In this document: in pieces, positions 54,963 to 59,282 of the stretch
How positions within the stretch are numbered: the stretch's first letter is position 1
Layout: each line of letters starts with the position of its first letter
From: a virus
IMG/VR virus record: IMGVR_UViG_3300024346_000066
Location: 1 to 59,282 of that record
Length of the DNA: 59,282 nucleotides
Reading direction: 5' to 3' (one strand)
Translations under genes and position numbers: made by a program
The notes under the pieces: model-generated
What the model was told of the DNA's origin: nothing
What the model saw: the letters and a program-made list of their open reading frames with translations, nothing else
Databases searched by the model: none

Positions 54963-55221
54963 TCTGCTTTGTAAGGTAGTAGTCGGCTGCTTTAATTGAT
55001 CGCTGGACATCATCATATTCCTTCAGTTTAATTTTATAGAGATTCCAAATCGGAGTATTCGTATTGTCTGGATCCATATTACGTTCGAATTTGTCAAGAA
55101 ACAAAGTAAAGAATTTATCAAGACGCATGCGTGCAACATACAGAGTATTTCTAGTTTGAACGATTCCGTTGAAGTTACGATCAGTTGCTTGAGATACGAT
55201 TTGGGAGTAAGCTGGATTCAT
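54955..55221 (-). CDS. Small helical protein, unknown function
   Basis: An 88-residue protein beginning MNPAYSQIVSQATDRNFNGIVQTRNTLYVARMRLDKFFTLF and ending DVQRSIKAADYYLTKQNV. It is all-helical in appearance with no recognisable motif. Short helical proteins occur immediately upstream of gp33 in several T4-like phages, and T4 itself has dsbA near this place, but there is no sequence resemblance to DsbA. Expression is probably from the near-consensus sigma-70 promoter that ends 5 bases before its ATG, with gp33, gp59 and gp32 downstream. Confidence 0.7.
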   Translation of the reverse strand: MNPAYSQIVSQATDRNFNGIVQTRNTLYVARMRLDKFFTLFLDKFERNMDPDNTNTPIWNLYKIKLKEYDDVQRSIKAADYYLTKQNV

Positions 55222-55226
55222 AATAT

Positions 55227-55255
55227 ATTATACCTTAAAAAGTTTTGCAAGTCAA
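55227..55255 (-). promoter_or_regulatory. Sigma-70 promoter, TTGACT-N17-TATAAT, leaderless
   Basis: On the minus strand TTGACT (55255-55250) and TATAAT (55232-55227) are separated by exactly 17 bases. Only five bases separate the -10 box from the ATG at 55221, so transcription should start at or inside that codon. Spacer TGCAAAACTTTTTAAGG is almost the same as in the promoter at 55609-55637. Confidence 0.85.
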
Positions 55256-55602
55256 TTACGACGCATTGTTGCAATTTCAATAGCTTGTTCTTGACTAAAA
55301 ATTGGTACAGAGTTTGACTTGTGCATGGTGCCAATACCTTTGATAGCGTTTCCAGTGTAAACTGGATTTTCTTTCTTAGCGCATGGACCACCAGTGAAGG
55401 GAAGACTCGGAATCTTGGGTGTCTCAGGGCGAGCAGTTTCACCAAGCGAGTACTTCCAACCATCACCCTTAGTCTGTGTTATGGGTTTCTTTGGTTCATA
55501 CTTCTTAAGTAGGGCATCCCAATCAGCTTGAACTTGACGTTGCTTCGCTGTAGGTTTCGTTGGCTTGCGTTTTTTAAACGAGGTGTAAATCAAAGTAGTC
55601 AT
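55252..55602 (-). CDS. Small basic protein, unknown function
   Basis: A 116-residue basic protein starting MTTLIYTSFKKRKPTKPTAKQ and with RQVQADWDALLKKYEPKKP, TRPETPKIPSLP-type proline-rich middle and HKSNSVPIFSQEQAIEIATMRRN at the end. Similar small basic proteins with the D/W-x-A-L-L-x-K-Y-x-P-K-K pattern occur in other myophages of proteobacteria; no function is known to me. The ATG at 55602 lies six bases after a perfect -10 box, predicting a leaderless mRNA; an in-frame start further upstream would lie before the promoter. It ends where the next promoter's -35 box begins. Confidence 0.7.
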   Translation of the reverse strand: MTTLIYTSFKKRKPTKPTAKQRQVQADWDALLKKYEPKKPITQTKGDGWKYSLGETARPETPKIPSLPFTGGPCAKKENPVYTGNAIKGIGTMHKSNSVPIFSQEQAIEIATMRRN

Positions 55603-55608
55603 GATGTA

Positions 55609-55637
55609 ATTATACCCTAAAAAGTTTTGCAAGTCAA
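55609..55637 (-). promoter_or_regulatory. Sigma-70 promoter, TTGACT-N17-TATAAT, leaderless
   Basis: The minus strand has TTGACT (55637-55632), a 17-base spacer and TATAAT (55614-55609), near the bacterial consensus. Its ATG at 55602 follows after only six bases. The similarity of spacer sequence to the promoter at 55227-55255 (14 or more of 17 bases) suggests duplication or selection on the spacer. Confidence 0.87.
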
Positions 55638-55640
55638 CAA

Positions 55641-55958
55641 TTATCGGTAGTAGCAAAAAGGTACACTACGGTGAAAACCAAACTGGTCAGTCACCACTGT
55701 ATACTCGCAATATTGCTGAGGTTGTGGTGCATAGATCACAGGTGGTGTTTGTTGATAAATCACAACAGGTGGTGTTTGTTGATAAATCACAGGTGGTGTT
55801 TGCTGATAGATTACTTGAGGTTGTCCTGCTCTCTGCAATTGTTGAAATGCCCACAGACCTGCCATACCAGCAAGTGCACCTTGCTCACGTGGACCCCACG
55901 CAAATGCAGAACTACTAAAAACTAAACCAGCAACTACAGCTACAATGAATTTCCTCAT
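55641..55958 (-). CDS. Secreted protein with VIYQQTPP repeats
   Basis: A 105-residue protein with an N-terminal signal peptide (MRKFIVAVVAGLVFSSSAFA, likely cut after AFA) and a mature part that begins WGPREQGALAGMAG. It then carries four imperfect repeats of VIYQQTPP and a Cys-containing end, CEYTVVTDQFGFHRSVPFCYYR, in which two Cys could pair. The repeats are also visible in the DNA. It is likely exported to the periplasm or outer membrane. Proteins with this architecture resemble host envelope proteins and may have been captured from a host, but this is inference; function unknown. Confidence 0.7.
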   Translation of the reverse strand: MRKFIVAVVAGLVFSSSAFAWGPREQGALAGMAGLWAFQQLQRAGQPQVIYQQTPPVIYQQTPPVVIYQQTPPVIYAPQPQQYCEYTVVTDQFGFHRSVPFCYYR

Positions 55959-55969
55959 TTTACTTCTCC

Positions 55970-56212
55970 TTAAATAAAGCGAACAGTTGGACGAATCGTG
56001 CGATTCAGACGAATAATCTGACCCATTGTTTTGTGCAATTCTGCCTCAAACATCTGATACATTGGATCAGTTTTTGGCACTGCAGAATTCTCCAAGCCAT
56101 CTTGTAAACCAGTGGCTTTACCAACCAACTGCTGTTTACGAATCATCTTTTTGACCATGTCAGCGTCCACTAAGGCACGTTTCCCAAAAATCACCATTTC
56201 AACTTTTTCCAT
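55970..56212 (-). CDS. Small protein, unknown function
   Basis: An 80-residue protein starting MEKVEMVIFGKRALVDADMVKKMIRKQQLVGKATGLQDGL and ending LHKTMGQIIRLNRTIRPTVRFI. It looks like a short strand followed by helices, with no signal peptide. It is preceded by a good ribosome binding site (AAAAGGAG) and a sigma-70 promoter with TTTACT-N17-TATAAT, so it is the first gene of an early or middle unit that continues to 55641. No family is recognised. Confidence 0.65.
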   Translation of the reverse strand: MEKVEMVIFGKRALVDADMVKKMIRKQQLVGKATGLQDGLENSAVPKTDPMYQMFEAELHKTMGQIIRLNRTIRPTVRFI

Positions 56213-56242
56213 AACTAACTCCTTTTCCTAGACAATAGAGTT

Positions 56243-56271
56243 ATTATACATCACCTACGAATTAAAGTAAA
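56243..56271 (-). promoter_or_regulatory. Sigma-70 promoter, TTTACT-N17-TATAAT
   Basis: Minus strand: TTTACT (56271-56266), 17-base spacer, TATAAT (56248-56243), about 31 bases before the ATG at 56212. Unlike the two promoters at 55.2 and 55.6 kb it leaves room for a leader with an AAAAGGAG ribosome binding site. Confidence 0.8.
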
Positions 56272-56313
56272 CACCTATCTAGACGCTGGTAAGTTGTTGA
56301 TTTAGAAGGGAAA

Positions 56314-56340
56314 AATAACCCTACAGAGAGTAGGGTTATT
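56314..56340 (-). terminator. Intrinsic terminator downstream of the clpP/lysis unit
   Basis: An 11-bp perfect stem AATAACCCTAC / GTAGGGTTATT with a 5-base loop, followed on the minus strand by a T-run. It lies 4 bases after the stop of the 71-residue membrane protein and before the promoter at 56243-56271, so it separates two transcription units. Confidence 0.9.
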
Positions 56341-56343
56341 CGG

Positions 56344-56559
56344 TTACTTCTTCAGATTTGCCGTATAGACGACGCAAACTGTATCGGAAGTCCCATAAGC
56401 GCATCTAACAGACATCGGGTCAATGCCCTTTACAATAGCAGATTCAATGTTACTTTTCATTGCAAGATCACGTTGCAAATTATAGTGCGTTATACACAAA
56501 GCAGTAGTAACCAAAACGATAACTGCACCAACTATAGATGTAATAAATTCAGCTTTCAT
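56344..56559 (-). CDS. Small membrane protein
   Basis: A 71-residue protein with an N-terminal membrane segment (ITSIVGAVIVLVTTALCI) and a following DLAMKSNIESAIVKGIDPMSVRCAYGTSDTVCVVY. The C-terminal part with two Cys would be on one face of the membrane. Short phage proteins with the pattern I-x-x-G-x-D-P-x-x-x-x-C-A are found in diverse phages of proteobacteria. Being in the same unit as the SleB-like endolysin, it may help lysis, but a holin would usually have more membrane segments; function is unproven. Confidence 0.6.
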   Translation of the reverse strand: MKAEFITSIVGAVIVLVTTALCITHYNLQRDLAMKSNIESAIVKGIDPMSVRCAYGTSDTVCVVYTANLKK

Positions 56560-56568
56560 ATTTTCTCC

Positions 56569-56757
56569 TTACCATGAACCATCATCGATAATACCACGAA
56601 CCCAAATTGGTCCGAGGCTCACAAAAATCCCACGCATGTTGGGATTTAATTCATCTGGATGTAGAAAATCAAATCTGAAATCCCAATGATATGGATTGAT
56701 TCCCAATCCAAACCACAAACCAGAATATTGTAAATATTTACTTAATATCTTTAACAT
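56569..56757 (-). CDS. Small protein with YLQYSGLWFGLGINPYHWDF motif, unknown
   Basis: A 62-residue aromatic-rich protein (start MLKILSKYLQYSG; ends LGPIWVRGIIDDGSW). The aromatic content and the G-L-G-I-N-P-Y-H-W-D-F pattern suggest a small globular or membrane-peripheral protein. The ATG at 56757 overlaps the clpP stop by 20 bases. Homologue-like short ORFs of this sort occur in other phage genomes, but I assign no function. Confidence 0.55.
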   Translation of the reverse strand: MLKILSKYLQYSGLWFGLGINPYHWDFRFDFLHPDELNPNMRGIFVSLGPIWVRGIIDDGSW

Positions 56758-57298
56758 CGTCGCAAATCCCATATTTTTTCGCTTCAGCTGCGCTCAACCA
56801 AATGTCTTGTGGTGGCAACAACACTTCACGAATTTCTTTATCCGTTAACCCAGTACATTTTTTGTAATGGGAAATCATGCGTTTAGTAGTTAAGTCGAAC
56901 TCTTTAATTTGAGCAAACAGTTCATGCTCTTTACCAAAAGCACCCCATGAATACTGATGAGAAAGAATAGAAGTATTCGGTGTAAGAATACGTTGTCCTT
57001 TTTCACCAGCAATGAATATCATTAATCCAGCAGAAGCAATTTGTCCTAAACCGATAGTTCTAATAGGAATTGCTGATCCACGCATTACATCAACCATAGC
57101 GAAAGAAGCATTTAAATCTCCACCTGGAGAGCAAATAATAAGATTAAGCATGTCTGGACGTTCTTCAGAAAAGTTTGCTTCAAACACCCATTCAATTGCA
57201 TTCTTACAAGTTGTTAAAGTTATCTCTTCCATCATCAGGAAGAAAGAATGCCTCGAAGCTGAATCTTCCTTCAACTGGAGGTTTAGTTTTTCCATCAT
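56738..57298 (-). CDS. clpP: ClpP-like serine peptidase
   Basis: A ClpP-fold peptidase of about 186 residues. Landmarks are the oxyanion strand IICSPGGDLNASF, the catalytic Ser in GQIASAGLMIF (S89 from the 57298 ATG), the His in ILSHQYSWG (H114) and the Asp in PPQDIWLSAAEAKKYG (D165). Ser-His spacing is 25 and His-Asp 51, close to bacterial ClpP (25 and 49). Host ClpP needs ClpX/ClpA for tagged proteins; here no ATPase is visible. The N-terminal beta-strand (HSFFLMMEEIT) lies in the overlap with the endolysin gene, so starts later than 57235 are unlikely; overlap is about 95 bases. Confidence 0.88.
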   Translation of the reverse strand: MMEKLNLQLKEDSASRHSFFLMMEEITLTTCKNAIEWVFEANFSEERPDMLNLIICSPGGDLNASFAMVDVMRGSAIPIRTIGLGQIASAGLMIFIAGEKGQRILTPNTSILSHQYSWGAFGKEHELFAQIKEFDLTTKRMISHYKKCTGLTDKEIREVLLPPQDIWLSAAEAKKYGICDDVKDIK

Positions 57299-57827
57299 AA
57301 TTTTTGCCACCTTCTTTATAAAAAATATGTCGACCGATAGTAACTGTTTTCTGTAACTTCCATCCTGGACTTACATAATCAGCGTGATAATACAAAGAAC
57401 CTTTAGTTATATCATGTAGTTTCTCGTAGTTGACATAAACGTATACAGCAACTTCTTTTGCTGACTGATACGATTCACTTCCTTTATTACTCGTGACTGG
57501 AGTACAAAACCAAGAAAATTGACACACACCTTGTGTCTTTTGTTTGACTACCCCACAGATATCTTTTGGGAATCTTGGGTCTTCAACTCTATTTAACGTT
57601 ACTAGAGCAACGGCAACTTTGCCTTTCTCTGGTTCACTTCTTGCTTCATAGTAGATATTATCTGCCAAGCAATCAATTTGTTTCTTAGTATCTTTTGTTA
57701 ATTCTGAATACGCAACATCAAGAATTCTATCATTGATTAAAAAAATCTTGTTTGAAGCATATAATGTAATTGCGATTATTGATAAAATTAATAAGCTGAC
57801 AATTGTCAGTATATTTTTAGTTCGCAT
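57204..57827 (-). CDS. Cell wall hydrolase, SleB-like endolysin with membrane anchor
   Basis: A 207-residue lytic enzyme. Residues 5-24 (NILTIVSLLILSIIAITLYA) are a signal-anchor-like segment, as in signal-arrest-release endolysins. The catalytic part starts near residue 52 with LADNIYYEARSEPEKGKVAVALVTLNRV, the hallmark of the SleB/cell-wall-hydrolase family with the essential Glu (E61). It continues with FPKDICGVVKQ, QGVCQFSWFC and YYHADYVSPGW, then IGRHIFYK. It would cleave peptidoglycan to release progeny. It overlaps the downstream clpP by about 95 bases. Confidence 0.9.
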   Translation of the reverse strand: MRTKNILTIVSLLILSIIAITLYASNKIFLINDRILDVAYSELTKDTKKQIDCLADNIYYEARSEPEKGKVAVALVTLNRVEDPRFPKDICGVVKQKTQGVCQFSWFCTPVTSNKGSESYQSAKEVAVYVYVNYEKLHDITKGSLYYHADYVSPGWKLQKTVTIGRHIFYKEGGKNYDGKTKPPVEGRFSFEAFFLPDDGRDNFNNL

Positions 57828-57850
57828 TGGATCTCCTTAAACCAGTAAGA

Positions 57851-57876
57851 GTTGCAGGATGTGATTATCCTGCAAC
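57851..57876 (-). terminator. Hairpin before the endolysin gene
   Basis: A 10-bp perfect stem GTTGCAGGAT / ATCCTGCAAC with a 6-base loop in the 59-base gap between the conserved small gene and the endolysin. The sequence after the stem on the minus strand (CTCTTACT) is not a T-run, so it may only attenuate transcription or protect mRNA. Confidence 0.6.
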
Positions 57877-57886
57877 CCAATCCCTA

Positions 57887-58162
57887 TCAGGTGGACTTTT
57901 TGCTAATAGTCTTTGTATCTAGTGGGATATTTGAAACAAATCCATTAAGTGCCGATGCTTTAGCAATAATGTCTTGTTCAGATGGAATAGCAGGGAATCC
58001 TGGATGATCAGGAATTGTGCCACCATTTAGTTTAGCAGATTCGACTTTCTGTTGCCAGTCGTTGCTAACTTGTTCACGCTTACCGTAGTACTCATCGTTA
58101 AGCATGTCTTTTGCCATCTTGAGAAGTTCAAGACGGATTTCAAATGGCGTAAGGTTTGCCAT
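57887..58162 (-). CDS. Conserved small T4-like phage protein
   Basis: A 91-residue protein starting MANLTPFEIRLELLKMAKDMLNDEYYGKREQVSNDWQQ, a start shared by short proteins in many T4-like phages of aquatic bacteria. It is helical with two conserved parts, the LTPFEIRLELLKMAKDML block and PGFPAIPSEQDIIAKASALNGFVS. It is probably not exported. Function unknown. The gene is preceded by an AAGGAG ribosome binding site. Confidence 0.75.
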   Translation of the reverse strand: MANLTPFEIRLELLKMAKDMLNDEYYGKREQVSNDWQQKVESAKLNGGTIPDHPGFPAIPSEQDIIAKASALNGFVSNIPLDTKTISKKST

Positions 58163-58206
58163 AGTTTTTCTCCTTGTGTGTTAAGTGTGTAATAGTGGAT
58201 TTTTAA

Positions 58207-58226
58207 ACTGGCTCCACCAAGCCAGT
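58207..58226 (-). terminator. Hairpin downstream of the Ala/Pro/Lys-rich gene
   Basis: A 7-bp stem ACTGGCT / AGCCAGT with a 6-base loop, followed on the minus strand by TTTAAAAATCC. The T-run is short, so it is a moderately convincing terminator after the periplasmic protein gene at 58245. Confidence 0.55.
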
Positions 58227-58244
58227 ATAACTATTTAGGAATAA

Positions 58245-58487
58245 TTATTTCTTTGCTGGCTCGGATGCCTTGGCTGCTGGGGCAGGAGCAGATGCTGCTG
58301 CTTTAGGCTCTACCTTTTTAGGTGTAGGTTTTTCAGACTTTGGAGCAGGTGGGCAATTGCCTTTCTTATCCTTAGTCACGCAATTCACTTCAGTTTTTGC
58401 TGCTGGTTTAGCTTCTACTTTTGCTGGCTCTGCAGCAAATGCAACTGATGAAACGGCTAGAGCGATTAATGCAATTAATGTTTTCAT
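58245..58487 (-). CDS. Secreted Ala/Pro/Lys-rich protein
   Basis: An 80-residue protein with a clear signal peptide (MKTLIALIALAVSSVAFA, likely cut after AFA) and a mature part of low complexity rich in Lys, Pro, Ala and Glu (EPAKVEAKPAAKTEV and KSEKPTPKKVEPKAAASAPAP). Two Cys lie in VNCVTKDKKGNCPP, perhaps forming a disulfide loop. It looks like host periplasmic proteins that span or interact with the envelope. It may act on the host envelope or be a captured host gene; no family is recognised. Confidence 0.7.
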   Translation of the reverse strand: MKTLIALIALAVSSVAFAAEPAKVEAKPAAKTEVNCVTKDKKGNCPPAPKSEKPTPKKVEPKAAASAPAPAAKASEPAKK

Positions 58488-58630
58488 ATTAAATATCCTT
58501 AAAAAGTTTTAAACATATCAATGTTGCCACTTTAAGTTAGTACAAGATAACAATAGGTTATCGGTTTCCAACATCAAGCAAAGACTTCACCAATCTTTGA
58601 TGGTTTTACAGAGACCAGCAACTCTCAAAA

Positions 58631-58900
58631 TTATTCTTCGCGATAGATTGCTAAGATGTTTTCTTCGTCAATCAATGCACGTTCCACATTACCAATCTTA
58701 ACAGGGATACACTTACCCCAGTCAAGAACAATTTTATCACCCTTACGAACTTTCTTTACGTCATAACCGATCTCTAATACTTCAGCAAACTTAGTTACTT
58801 TGACAGAAGTAGCACCTTCAAGAATAATGCCAGATTCAGTTTTTCGCTCAGTTTCTTTCACTTCAGCAATGTAAACTCTTTTACCCAATGGTTCAATCAT
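58631..58900 (-). CDS. GroES-like (Cpn10) co-chaperonin
   Basis: An 89-residue member of the co-chaperonin 10 fold. The pattern IEPLGKRVYIAEVKETERKTESGIILEG (roof/mobile loop region), KFAEVLEIGYDVKKVRKGDKIVLDW and RALIDEENILAIY matches GroES order; the mobile loop with E-S-G-I-I-L is the host GroEL-binding part. T4 uses its own co-chaperonin gp31 to fold the major capsid protein in host GroEL; this protein may play that part. It starts 25 bases or so downstream of the tmRNA tag unit and has a GAGG ribosome binding site. It is the last gene before the tmRNA. Confidence 0.92.
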   Translation of the reverse strand: MIEPLGKRVYIAEVKETERKTESGIILEGATSVKVTKFAEVLEIGYDVKKVRKGDKIVLDWGKCIPVKIGNVERALIDEENILAIYREE

Positions 58901-58924
58901 AATATCCTCATTTAAAAAATTAGT

Positions 58925-59282
58925 AGTTGGTTATTCTGTTACGAGGAAACCAACCGAAACCCTAAGCAGTGTTTAGGCTGCTAATGCGAACTGTGAGTCG
59001 TTTGCTTTTACTTTTTTTGCTTCTACGACTAGGCTTCGTCTTTCTATGCTATGGGCATAGCGACTAAAGTTACCCTAATCCTACGGGTTTCACATTCCCG
59101 TGCTGTCCACTCATTTACTCTTTGCCCTGTCGAAACTATGCACCCCCATCAAAAGATTACTGTTACACCTAGAATCAGATAATAATCCTCATACGAGAAT
59201 TACCAATAATCTTGTGGTGGAGGTGGGGGGATTCGCACCCCCGTCCAGAACACTTTTCTCTTTGCTTCATACAGCAATAACC
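58925..59282 (-). ncRNA. ssrA: Circularly permuted tmRNA (ssrA), nearly complete
   Basis: On the minus strand the acceptor half comes first: T-stem GGGGG (59242-59238), loop TGCGAAT, CCCCC, then CACCTCC (59225-59219), A, CCA (59217-59215). After a 67-base intervening segment, the 5' half starts GGGGGTGCATAGTTTCGACAGGG at 59147. GGGGGTG pairs with CACCTCC as seven base pairs, the third being the G-U wobble used by alanyl-tRNA synthetase. The tag frame from 59005 to 58973 encodes ANDSQFALAA-stop with resume codon GCA. A pseudoknot-like stem GTTGGTT/AACCAAC follows. The acceptor half extends a few bases past the window edge. Confidence 0.93.

Noticed and set aside
55218-55466. 82-codon minus-strand frame overlapping the basic protein gene
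   Set aside because: It overlaps the better-supported 116-residue gene in another frame and would include the promoter at 55227-55255 in its coding part.
59215-59250. A stand-alone tRNA gene ending in CCA
   Set aside because: The T-arm and CCA are present, but the matching 5' acceptor strand is on the far side of the CCA, joined to the tmRNA 5' motif and tag, so it is the acceptor half of a permuted tmRNA.

Overview
The window is part of the genome of a virulent T4-like myovirus. A near-complete T4-type morphogenesis set can be recognised (gp20, 19, 18, 17, 15, 14, 13, 8, 6, 25, PAAR spike tip, gp5, 27, 53, 48, 4, 54, 16, 26, a tape measure), together with replication and transcription genes gp32, gp59 and gp33. 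The large proteins with DUF4815, gp7-position and modular gp8 sequences resemble the cyanophage/pelagiphage-type branch of the T4 superfamily more than T4 itself. There is no photosynthesis gene. The AT-rich composition, endolysin, small periplasmic proteins and tmRNA tag ANDSQFALAA suggest a Gram-negative proteobacterial host, perhaps an aquatic betaproteobacterium. The host call is inference only.

Layout. Positions 1-7172 (minus strand) carry the portal (partial), tail tube, sheath, large terminase and neck/completion proteins gp15, gp14 and gp13. Positions 7185-23904 (minus) form a large host-recognition locus: two fibres with an Mtd-like N-terminus, two related fibres, modular structural proteins, an Ig-repeat/glycine-rich adhesin, a cupin and small proteins. 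Positions 23904-46316 (minus) are the baseplate block, from the 2171-residue DUF4815 protein through gp8, a gp7-position protein, gp6, gp25, PAAR, gp5, gp27-like, gp53 and gp48. At about 46.3 kb transcription diverges. The plus strand (46370-52734) carries gp4, a conserved unknown, gp54, a staphylococcal-type nuclease, small terminase gp16, gp26-like, gp51-like and the tape measure. Beyond a terminator at 52.75 kb the minus strand resumes with gp32, gp59, a membrane protein, gp33 and then small accessory genes, a ClpP-like protease, a SleB-like endolysin, a GroES-like co-chaperonin and a tmRNA.

The most striking element lies at the right edge. It is a circularly permuted (two-piece type) tmRNA gene whose acceptor half precedes its coding half on the minus strand. 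The acceptor stem can be reconstructed base by base, including the G3-U70 wobble, and a complete tag frame ANDSQFALAA-stop is present. Within 2.6 kb lie a ClpP-like peptidase with an intact Ser-His-Asp triad and a GroES-like protein, so the phage may carry its own trans-translation and proteolysis kit.

Regulation can partly be read. Late-promoter boxes of the form NATAAATA precede gp19, gp18, a fibre, the Ig-like virion gene, DUF4815 and gp48, and gp33 (late co-activator) is encoded here. The early/middle region shows near-consensus sigma-70 promoters (TTGACT-N17-TATAAT), two of which sit 5-6 bases before an ATG and so predict leaderless mRNAs. Many adjacent genes overlap by 1-14 bases, suggesting translational coupling. 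The virion proteins are also decorated: short beta-rich modules recur as insertions in sheath, neck and baseplate proteins that are simpler in T4.
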